Source of the DNA: CAYTKU01 sp964550845 | Lineage (GTDB): Bacteria; Patescibacteriota; Patescibacteriia; Magasanikbacterales; UBA922 | DNA length: 11,430 nucleotides | Direction of reading: 5' to 3' | Assembly (NCBI GenBank): GCA_964550845.1 | Contig: CAZKAD010000032.1 | Location: 1-11,430, forward strand | Part shown: in pieces, positions 5,929 through 11,430 of the stretch | How the letters are laid out: every line of letters begins with the position of its first letter | How positions within the stretch are numbered: the first letter of the stretch is position 1 | Program-made: the position numbers and the translations under genes | Notes under the pieces: generated by a model | What the model was told of the DNA's origin: nothing | The model's database searches: none | Seen by the model: the letters and a program-made list of their open reading frames with translations, nothing else

Positions 5929-6225
5929 TTATTTCTTCAAAATATCTTTGAGTCCTTTTCCAGCTTTGAATTTTGGAACAGTAACTGGAGGAATTTGAAT
6001 TTTTTCACTTGGATTTTGTGGATTTACTCCAACGCGACCAGCTCGTGTTTTGGCACTAAATTGACCAAAGCCAGCGATATTTACGCTACCATTACTCTTG
6101 AGTTGTTGCATGGTGATATCAACGAATGCTTTGATCATGTCTTCGGCTTCTTTTTTTGAAACACCGACCTTGGCTGCGATAGCCTCTGCGAGCAAGGCTT
6201 TGTTCAGGGTACTCATAAGATTCAT
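5929..6225 (-). CDS. HU/IHF-family DNA-binding protein
   Basis: Small basic dimeric nucleoid protein that bends DNA. The 98 aa cover the whole family fold: an N-terminal helical dimer part (LNKALLAEAIAAKVGVSKKEAEDMIKAF), the hinge motif SVNIAGFGQFSAKTRAGRVG (47-66), the DNA-intercalating arm with tip NPQ (68-70, proline P69), and a C-terminal VPKFKAGKGLKDILKK. Two ATGs are possible, 6225 and 6216; the shorter version (95 aa, MSTLNKALL) fits HU N-termini slightly better, and neither has an SD. It is transcribed alone, from a near-consensus promoter to its own terminator, as suits an abundant protein. HU and IHF subunits cannot be separated by eye; HU is likelier as only one gene is here. Confidence 0.93.
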   Translation of the reverse strand: MNLMSTLNKALLAEAIAAKVGVSKKEAEDMIKAFVDITMQQLKSNGSVNIAGFGQFSAKTRAGRVGVNPQNPSEKIQIPPVTVPKFKAGKGLKDILKK

Positions 6226-6253
6226 AAGTTAAATATATGTCTTTCTAAGAAGT

Positions 6254-6282
6254 ATTGTACCGTAGGCGAAAACTATTGTCAA
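6254..6282 (-). promoter_or_regulatory. Near-consensus promoter for the HU gene
   Basis: Minus strand TTGACA (6277-6282), 17-nt spacer, TACAAT (6254-6259). The transcript would start near 6247 with a 22 to 31 nt leader that has no SD. The -35 begins 5 nt after the T-tract of the rny terminator. Confidence 0.85.
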
Positions 6283-6287
6283 TAGAG

Positions 6288-6318
6288 CAAAAAGAACGAA
6301 ACCCCGCGTAGGGCGGGG
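6288..6318 (-). terminator. Intrinsic terminator of rny
   Basis: CCCCGC (6302-6307) and GCGGGG (6313-6318) form a GC-rich 6-bp stem with a 5-nt loop; the minus transcript continues TTTCGTTCTTTTT. It starts 7 nt past the rny stop. Confidence 0.8.
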
Positions 6319-6324
6319 AGTGTT

Positions 6325-7839
6325 TTATCTGGCGTATTCAATGACACGGGATTCTCGAATGACCATCACTTTGATTTCACCTGGATACTGTAGTTCACTC
6401 TCAATGCGGCGAGCAATATCTTTGGCCAAGTTATAGGATTGGTAATCATCAATTTCTGAAGGATTCACAAAGACACGGATTTCGCGTCCTGCCTGAATCG
6501 CGTAGACTTTATCAATACCCGGAAATTCACGCGCGGTTTTTTCAAGATCTTCAAGACGAGTGACATACTGCTCGTAAGTATCGCGTCTCGCACCAACACG
6601 AGAAGCCGAGATAGCGTCTCCTGCCATCACGAGTTTGGTTAAAAGCAGTGGGGGATTGGTATCGTGGTGAGTGAGGGCTACTTGCGCTGTGTCTTCATCA
6701 ACATTGAATTTTTTCAAAATAGTGTAACCAATTTGCGTATGTGCGCCTTGCGTTTCATGGTCGATTGCTTTTCCAATATCGTGGAAAAATCCGGCTTTGC
6801 GAGCAAGGGCTGGATTCATACCCAGTTCTTCTGCCATAAGAGCGGACAAGTACCCAACTTCCATACAGTGATTGAGCACATTTTGTCCATAACTGGTACG
6901 ATATTTGAGGCGTCCAATAATGGAAACCAATTTTGGATCAAGCCCAACGAGACCCATTTTCAAAGCTGCCTCGTCGCCTGCTTTTTTAATATCAATCGCC
7001 AAATCTCGCTTTGCTTCTTCAACATACTCTTCAATTTTGGCTGGCTGAATACGACCATCAGAAATAAGCTTTTCAATAGCCAGTTGACAAACACGACGTC
7101 GAATAGGAGAGAAACTAGAAACGAGAATGAGTTCTGGTGTTTCGTCAATAATCAGTTCACATCCAGTCATTTTTTCAATCGTTTTGATGTTGCGTCCTTC
7201 TTTTCCAATAATACGTCCTTTCATTTCTTCACTTGGCAACTGCACGGCAGTTGAAGTGGTTTCAGCCGCATGGTTACAGGCTGTCCGCTGCATATTTCCT
7301 ACCACAATATCACGAGCTTTTTCTTTGAGCTCTTCATGGCTATCGGCATCAAATTTAAGACGACGGTGAAGCAGATCTTCTTGTGCTTCTACTTCTACTT
7401 TTGCCAAAAGTTCATTTTTTGCTTGATCTCGAGATAAACCAGAAACTACCTCAAGTTTTTGTTCGACTTCTTGATATTTTTTATCAATTTTTTCTTTGAT
7501 AGTTTGAATTTCGACTACTTTTTCTTCAAGGCGGGTTTTGCGGTCTTCAAATTCAATAAGTTTTTTATCAAACAGGCTTTCTCGTTCGACCAAGCGTGTT
7601 TGAAGTTGTTGTTGCTCTTTGCGGCGGTTTTCTTCTTCTTTTTTGGCTTCTTCTAAGATCTTAATAGATTTTTCCTGGGCACCAAGAACGATTTCTTGCT
7701 CTTTTACTTTTGCGTCTGCCAATTTTTTTTCAGCTTCTGCTTCAATAGAATTGGCCAGTTTTGTGGCTTGGGTTTTGCGAATATAATATCCGGCTGCTCC
7801 TCCTATGGCTACCGCGATGATCGCGATAATAATTTGCAT
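6325..7839 (-). CDS. rny: Ribonuclease Y
   Basis: Membrane-bound endoribonuclease that starts mRNA decay in bacteria that use it in place of RNase E. The 504 aa show the full order: membrane segment (about 2-19), long charged coiled coil (about 25-160, rich in K/E), KH RNA-binding domain around GRIIGKEGRNIKTIE (208-222), and an HD metal-dependent nuclease domain with H324, HD at 353-354 (GFFHDIGKA) and HHD at 391-393. Length is typical (about 520). ATG at 7839 is set by the only strong SD in the window (AGGAG at 7849-7853, 9-nt spacing). That SD is inside a terminator-like hairpin at the end of a leader of about 240 nt. It is followed by its own terminator, so the gene is monocistronic. Confidence 0.96.
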   Translation of the reverse strand: MQIIIAIIAVAIGGAAGYYIRKTQATKLANSIEAEAEKKLADAKVKEQEIVLGAQEKSIKILEEAKKEEENRRKEQQQLQTRLVERESLFDKKLIEFEDRKTRLEEKVVEIQTIKEKIDKKYQEVEQKLEVVSGLSRDQAKNELLAKVEVEAQEDLLHRRLKFDADSHEELKEKARDIVVGNMQRTACNHAAETTSTAVQLPSEEMKGRIIGKEGRNIKTIEKMTGCELIIDETPELILVSSFSPIRRRVCQLAIEKLISDGRIQPAKIEEYVEEAKRDLAIDIKKAGDEAALKMGLVGLDPKLVSIIGRLKYRTSYGQNVLNHCMEVGYLSALMAEELGMNPALARKAGFFHDIGKAIDHETQGAHTQIGYTILKKFNVDEDTAQVALTHHDTNPPLLLTKLVMAGDAISASRVGARRDTYEQYVTRLEDLEKTAREFPGIDKVYAIQAGREIRVFVNPSEIDDYQSYNLAKDIARRIESELQYPGEIKVMVIRESRVIEYAR

Positions 7840-8078
7840 ATAAAAAAACTCCTAAAATTTACAGGAGTTCTTTCTGTGCTCAGTACTTTCTTCGATCCTG
7901 TGAGGTTGTTTCACAGAATTTTTTACAAAAATGCAGGTCGACGAAAACAGCTCTAAAAAGCAAAAAAATACTCTAGAGGCAAGTGTTTTTGAAAATCTGT
8001 CATGATTGAATTCATAGAAAAATGGCGAAAGAAAGCCTTAACTGATAGAATCCTGTAAATATGATAAATTAAAATTTC
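7840..8078 (-). promoter_or_regulatory. Long structured leader of rny, candidate attenuator or riboswitch-like element
   Basis: This fills most of the 338-nt gap between rny and the flippase gene. Two exclusive folds are visible on the minus strand. OFF: 7863-7874 pairs with 7842-7853 (12 bp, two G-U, core AACTCCT/AGGAGTT, 9-nt loop), burying the SD and ending in U residues beside the AUG. ON: the 5' segment ATTTACAGGATTCT (8047-8060) pairs with 7857-7871 (14 bp, one bulged C at 7867), taking the hairpin's 5' arm and freeing the SD. A further helix TTCTGTG/CACAGAA (minus strand, 7912-7918/7872-7878) would abut the ON helix and competes with a local stem CTGTGA/TCACAG (7898-7903/7911-7916). 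A 20-codon ORF lies in the leader (7953-8015). No known family is recognised. Confidence 0.55.
7842..7874 (-). terminator. Terminator-like, SD-sequestering hairpin before rny
   Basis: The core stem AACTCCT / AGGAGTT (7863-7869/7847-7853) extends by G-U and A-U pairs to 12 bp, with loop 7854-7862. The 3' arm holds the SD and runs into a run of seven U. It could end transcription early, block translation, or both. Confidence 0.55.
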
Positions 8079-8084
8079 AAAAAA

Positions 8085-8113
8085 ATTATAGCATAAAAAG
8101 GTATTAATGTCAA
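8085..8113 (-). promoter_or_regulatory. Consensus promoter for rny
   Basis: Minus strand TTGACA (8108-8113), 17-nt spacer, TATAAT (8085-8090), preceded by TGC (extended -10). Both hexamers match the sigma-70-type consensus fully. The start would be near 8078, leaving a leader of about 240 nt. No other promoter this good lies nearer to rny. Confidence 0.88.
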
Positions 8114-8139
8114 TTTGATTTTTAAAAAAGGAGTGTCGG

Positions 8140-8168
8140 TTGTAATTAATTATTGTTTAGGCTAAAAT
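8140..8168 (+). promoter_or_regulatory. Candidate promoter for the polysaccharide cluster
   Basis: TTGTAA (8140-8145, 4 of 6), 17-nt spacer, TAAAAT (8163-8168, 5 of 6). Transcription would start at about 8174-8176, only 2 to 4 nt before the ATG at 8178, making a nearly leaderless mRNA. It is divergent from the rny promoter, 26 nt apart. Confidence 0.45.
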
Positions 8169-8177
8169 AAGGTCACT

Positions 8178-9608
8178 ATGAGCCATTCTATTGCAAAAAA
8201 TACAGCCTTTATGACGGTTGCCTCCATTGCTCAAAAGATTATCTCTTTTGTCTATTTTACGTTAATTGCTCGCAGTGTTGGGGTAGAGGGGACAGGAAAA
8301 TACTTTTTGGCTCTTTCTTTTACCACGATTTTTGTCGTGTTTGTGGATTTGGGGCTTACCAATGTCCTTGTTCGTGAAGCTTCACGGGTAAAAGAAAATA
8401 TTCAAAAATATGTTTCTACTATTTTGTCGGTAAAACTCTTGTTTGGTGCCCTTTCATATGGTGTCGTGATTTTTGTGTCCTCAGTGCTCTATCCAGATAT
8501 TGAACTGCGTCATATGATATATCTGTCTGGAATTACGATGCTCTTTGACTCATTTAATCTCACTATCTATGGTATCCTACGGTCTTTGGGTGATCTTCGA
8601 TTTGAATCTTTTTCTATAACACTCAGCCAGCTACTTTCTTTCTTATTAGGTGGTATATTTTTGTGGCTCGATCTTCCGATTATTTTTTTGATTCTTGCCT
8701 TTACTGTACCAAGCGCTCTCAATGCCATTTTTGCAGGAGGAGTAGTATGGAAACGCTATGCCATACGGCCATGGCCAAAATTTGAAAAACAGACATTTTC
8801 TTTTTTATGGAAAATCACTATTCCCTTTGCTCTTGCGGCTATTTTTGCTCGCATCTACAGCTATATTGATTCTATTTTGCTTAAAGAAATGATGGGAACC
8901 GAAGCGGTTGGCTGGTATAGTACACCGTATAAAATTACCTATGCCTTTCAATTTATCCCCCTGGCACTTACGGCTGCCATCTATCCTCGCATGAGTGAAT
9001 ATTTTATACATCAGAAAGAAAAACTTGCTACGATTTTGCACGATTCTATCAAATATTTGCTTCTTGTATCAGTTCCTATTGCCTTTGGTGTGTGTATTTT
9101 GGCGCCAGACATTATTCTCTTTTTGTATGGCACGGACTTTTTTGAATCTATACGGCCGCTTCAAATACTTATTTTGAGTTTAATTTTTTCTTTTGTCAGT
9201 TTTCCAATTGGCGCATGTCTCAATGCTTGTAATAAACAAATCACACAAACAACGATTGTAGGAATTGTTATGGTTATAAATATTGTCTTAAATATTTTTT
9301 TGATCCCAATCCTAGGAGTTTCTGGCGCTGCAATTGCGGCTTTGGTGGGGAATACACTCCTCGCTTTGTTTGGTTATTTTTTTCTACCCAGTATTGCCCC
9401 CATTGCTCATAGCAAATATGCTTTGACCTTTGGTAAAGTACTTGTCTGTGGAATGGTGATGTCGGCAGTAGTCTATGGCGTGAATATATTGAGTAATATT
9501 GTTGTGGCGATTTTGAGTGGTGCAATTGTGTATAGCATAATGGTTTTGGTGACGAGACTCCTTACCACAGCCGAAATAAGAGAAGCTGTGAAAGTACTCA
9601 GAAAATAG
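8178..9608 (+). CDS. Polysaccharide flippase, MOP/Wzx-type (Polysacc_synt family)
   Basis: Multi-pass membrane protein expected to flip lipid-linked oligosaccharide units across the cytoplasmic membrane. The 476 aa length is normal for the family (about 420-500). Hydrophobic segments run from start to end (first ones about 12-31, 42-61, 83-105, 113-133, 149-170); I estimate 12 to 14. Family-like features are the N-terminal KNTAFMTVASIAQKIISF with ARSVGVEGTGKYF (31-43), and the mid-protein AVGWYSTPYKITY...IPLALTAAIYPRMSE (about 243-274). The substrate cannot be told. AAGG (8169-8172) is a weak SD 5 nt from the ATG. Two glycosyltransferases follow on the same strand with no terminator between, so it heads a surface-glycan operon. 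Stop is TAG, the only one here. Confidence 0.93.
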   Translation: MSHSIAKNTAFMTVASIAQKIISFVYFTLIARSVGVEGTGKYFLALSFTTIFVVFVDLGLTNVLVREASRVKENIQKYVSTILSVKLLFGALSYGVVIFVSSVLYPDIELRHMIYLSGITMLFDSFNLTIYGILRSLGDLRFESFSITLSQLLSFLLGGIFLWLDLPIIFLILAFTVPSALNAIFAGGVVWKRYAIRPWPKFEKQTFSFLWKITIPFALAAIFARIYSYIDSILLKEMMGTEAVGWYSTPYKITYAFQFIPLALTAAIYPRMSEYFIHQKEKLATILHDSIKYLLLVSVPIAFGVCILAPDIILFLYGTDFFESIRPLQILILSLIFSFVSFPIGACLNACNKQITQTTIVGIVMVINIVLNIFLIPILGVSGAAIAALVGNTLLALFGYFFLPSIAPIAHSKYALTFGKVLVCGMVMSAVVYGVNILSNIVVAILSGAIVYSIMVLVTRLLTTAEIREAVKVLRK

Positions 9609-9644
9609 GTTTGAAATTTATTTACTCTACTCACTCATTCGATT

Positions 9645-10790
9645 ATGAAAAAAACATTGATTATTTCACTCGAGTTTCCTCCACAAATTGGAGGTATTGC
9701 TACCTATGTTCATGATTTAGCGAGCGCGCTTGATCCTGAACATACAATAGTACTGGCGCCACCCATGAAAGATGCCGAAGAGTGGGACAATGCACAGAAA
9801 TATCGTATCCTTCGACATGATTTTTTTTATCCAAAATTTGTTTGGCCCCGTTGGCTAAAATTACTGAGTGGAGTAAAACAAATAGTTCGCAGTGAAGGGA
9901 TTGAGCTTATCATGGTGCATCATATTTTGCCTGTTGGAACTGTGGCACTGCGTATCTTGAAGTCCTTCAAAATTCCTTATATTATTTTTTCTCATGGCAC
10001 TGACATGGTTATGGCGAGTCAAGTAAAGCGCAAAAAAAAGCTTGCGAGTCTTATTGGCAGAAAAAGTCTTCAGGTTATTGCCAATAGTGAAAATTTGAAA
10101 ATGCGACTGCTTGAACGGTTTCCAGAACTTACCAATCAGACAGCAGTGGTCTACCCTTGCCCGGATGCAGATTTTTTGGTACCACCTTCCAAGGAAGAAA
10201 TAGAGATGCTTAAACATATTTATGCGCTCGAAGGCAAGCAAGTGATTTTGACGGTTTCTCGTTTTGTGGATGGAAAAGGGTTCCCACACCTTTTACGAGT
10301 CATGCCAGATATTTTGCAGCGCGTTCCGCATTTGGTGTGGATGATTGTTGGAGATGGGGAAGCAGCCAAGAGAAATGAAATACTTGGAGAAATACAGTCA
10401 CGCAATTTGCAAAACATTGTTCGTTTTGTTGGACAAGTGCCACATCAAGAATTGAAGAAATTTTATTATCTGGCTGATTTGTTTGTTCTTTTGACGCACC
10501 CAGATAATGGTATGGAAGAAGGGCTTGGTTTGGTCTTTTTGGAAGCCTCTGCTGCTGCTCGTCCGGTTGTGGCTGGGCGCAGTGGTGGAGTAGATGAGGC
10601 AGTACTCAATGGTCAAACAGGCCTGGTTTTGGATGTTCTCAATGAACCTCAAACGATTGTCGATTCAATTGTGAATATTATCCAGAATCCTGAGGCAGGA
10701 AGAGAACTGGGTCTAAACGGTCAAAATCGTATTCGGTCAGAATTTAATTGGGAAAATCAACTTTCTACTTTGAAACCATGGATTGAATAA
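9645..10790 (+). CDS. Glycosyltransferase family 4 (GT-B fold)
   Basis: Retaining sugar transferase, probably acting at the cytoplasmic face on a lipid-linked glycan or on a mannosyl-type acceptor. The 381 aa are a full GT-B: an N-terminal acceptor domain with ISLEFPPQIGGIATYVHDLA (7-26) and SHGTD (116-120, His117), and a C-terminal nucleotide-sugar domain with TVSRFVDGKG (203-212, Arg206 and Lys211), VGDGE (235-239) and the E-x7-E signature Glu292-Glu300 in EEGLGLVFLE. It resembles PimB-like GT4 enzymes, but donor and acceptor cannot be assigned. The gap from the flippase gene is 36 nt with no terminator or SD. The next gene begins 1 nt after its stop. Confidence 0.93.
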   Translation: MKKTLIISLEFPPQIGGIATYVHDLASALDPEHTIVLAPPMKDAEEWDNAQKYRILRHDFFYPKFVWPRWLKLLSGVKQIVRSEGIELIMVHHILPVGTVALRILKSFKIPYIIFSHGTDMVMASQVKRKKKLASLIGRKSLQVIANSENLKMRLLERFPELTNQTAVVYPCPDADFLVPPSKEEIEMLKHIYALEGKQVILTVSRFVDGKGFPHLLRVMPDILQRVPHLVWMIVGDGEAAKRNEILGEIQSRNLQNIVRFVGQVPHQELKKFYYLADLFVLLTHPDNGMEEGLGLVFLEASAAARPVVAGRSGGVDEAVLNGQTGLVLDVLNEPQTIVDSIVNIIQNPEAGRELGLNGQNRIRSEFNWENQLSTLKPWIE

Positions 10791-10791
10791 T

Positions 10792-11430
10792 ATGGACAAT
10801 GATCTCGTGAGTATTATCATTCCAGTCTATAATAAAACAGAGCATCTACGCGAGGTGTTGCTTTCTTTGCAAAAACAAACATTTTCTCATCTTGAAGTTA
10901 TTGTAGTTGACGATGGAAGCGATATTCTGGTTGCAAAACAACCGACCACTCTTTCAGTTCTCTGGTTGAGACAAGATCATAAAGGAGCTCCGGCTGCGAG
11001 GAATTTTGGCTTTTTACAATCAAAGGGGAATTTTGTGTTATTTTTGGATGCTGATACAATTTGTGCTCCTGAAATGGTTGAAAGACTCTATGAAGGCCTG
11101 CAAAAAAATTCTCGTGCAAGCTATGCGTACTGTGATTATTATCGAGGAGTAAAGCGCTTTCCAGCTCGTTTTTTTGATGGAGAAATGCTCAAAAAAAATA
11201 ATTATATTAATACTTCAAGTCTTATTCGCCGAGAAGATTTTTTTGGATTTGATGAATCACTTCTTCGATTTCAAGATTGGGATTTATGGCTTGGACTTTT
11301 TCAAAAAGGGAAAATTGGGACGTATGTACCTGGGTTTTTCTATAGAACTCACATGAGTCGTGGGGGGATGAGTACGTGGCTTCCGTCTTTTGCGTATAAA
11401 TTTCCTTGGAAGTTTTTACCGTTTTTTTCT
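10792..11430 (+). CDS. Glycosyltransferase family 2 (GT-A fold), partial at the window edge
   Basis: The reading frame from ATG at 10792 stays open to the last base (213 codons), so the 3' end is missing. It has the GT2 start VSIIIPVYNKTEHLREVLLS (6-25), the nucleotide-binding DDGS (40-43), AARNFG (68-73), the metal-binding DxD as DAD (86-88), and QDWDLWL (161-167), where the family's EDWDLWLRL-like element usually holds the catalytic base region. An inverting transferase adding a sugar to a surface glycan is likely; the substrate is unknown. It starts 1 nt after the GT4 stop, so translation is probably coupled. A missing C-terminal part could hold another domain or membrane segment. Confidence 0.92.
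   Translation, partial: MDNDLVSIIIPVYNKTEHLREVLLSLQKQTFSHLEVIVVDDGSDILVAKQPTTLSVLWLRQDHKGAPAARNFGFLQSKGNFVLFLDADTICAPEMVERLYEGLQKNSRASYAYCDYYRGVKRFPARFFDGEMLKKNNYINTSSLIRREDFFGFDESLLRFQDWDLWLGLFQKGKIGTYVPGFFYRTHMSRGGMSTWLPSFAYKFPWKFLPFFS

Noticed and set aside
5842..6159. 105-codon plus-strand frame across HU and its 3' UTR
   Set aside because: Antisense to a secure HU gene; the part outside HU is explained by inverted repeats.
6664..7254. 196-codon plus-strand frame inside rny
   Set aside because: Complement of the RNase Y KH and HD domains, F/N-rich translation, no initiation signal.
7696..7956. 86-codon plus-strand frame crossing the rny start into its leader
   Set aside because: Most of it is the complement of the RNase Y N-terminus; no promoter or SD for it, and the protein has no recognisable feature.
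11174..11356. 60-codon plus-strand frame near the right edge
   Set aside because: Out-of-frame shadow within the GT2 gene, which is open from 10792 to the end.
1..11430. CRISPR array, insertion sequence, prophage or integron
   Set aside because: No regularly spaced direct repeats, no transposase, integrase or cas-like frame, and no long terminal inverted repeats were seen on either strand.
1..11430. Recoded stop (TGA read as glycine, as in Gracilibacteria)
   Set aside because: All genes are full length under the standard code with TAA or TAG stops and need no readthrough of TGA.

Overview
This AT-rich window has the look of a compact bacterial chromosome, probably a Candidatus Patescibacteria (CPR) genome. 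That placement is inferred, not proven. It rests on short intergenic gaps, housekeeping genes of slightly reduced size (Era of 282 aa, CysRS of 454 aa), tRNAs with no encoded CCA, almost no Shine-Dalgarno (SD) sequences, and the variant CysRS zinc-site context (HCGGIDHKPVHHTNE). The standard genetic code fits every gene; all visible stops are TAA except one TAG.

Layout. At the left edge is ribH (lumazine synthase, +), ending in a two-way terminator shared with the convergent era-cysS pair (-). A short divergent promoter region separates era from a PBP2/FtsI-type transpeptidase (+). That gene runs into an unrecognised membrane-anchored protein (-), with stop codons overlapping in TTAA. Next, all on the minus strand, come tRNA-Met(CAT) and tRNA-Glu(CTC) under a consensus promoter, an HU-family protein with its own consensus promoter, and RNase Y (rny) with a consensus promoter and a long (about 240 nt) leader. 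From 8178 to the right edge is a plus-strand surface-polysaccharide cluster: a MOP-family flippase, a GT4 glycosyltransferase and a GT2 glycosyltransferase cut by the window end.

How the genes fit together. The left three quarters are housekeeping: riboflavin synthesis, aminoacylation, ribosome assembly, peptidoglycan cross-linking, tRNAs, the nucleoid and RNA decay. The right quarter makes and exports glycan. Regulatory signals are unusually legible: several promoters match TTGACA-17-TATAAT closely, and intrinsic terminators punctuate the units.

The strongest candidate for something undescribed is the rny leader (7840-8078, minus). Its 3' end forms a 12-bp hairpin plus U-tract that buries the only strong SD in the window, next to the start codon. 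The 5' end of the same leader can instead form a 14-bp long-range helix (one bulged C) that takes over the hairpin's 5' arm and frees the SD. This is the architecture of an attenuator or riboswitch and suggests control of RNase Y synthesis at the RNA level. It is read directly from complementarity and has no experimental or comparative support here.
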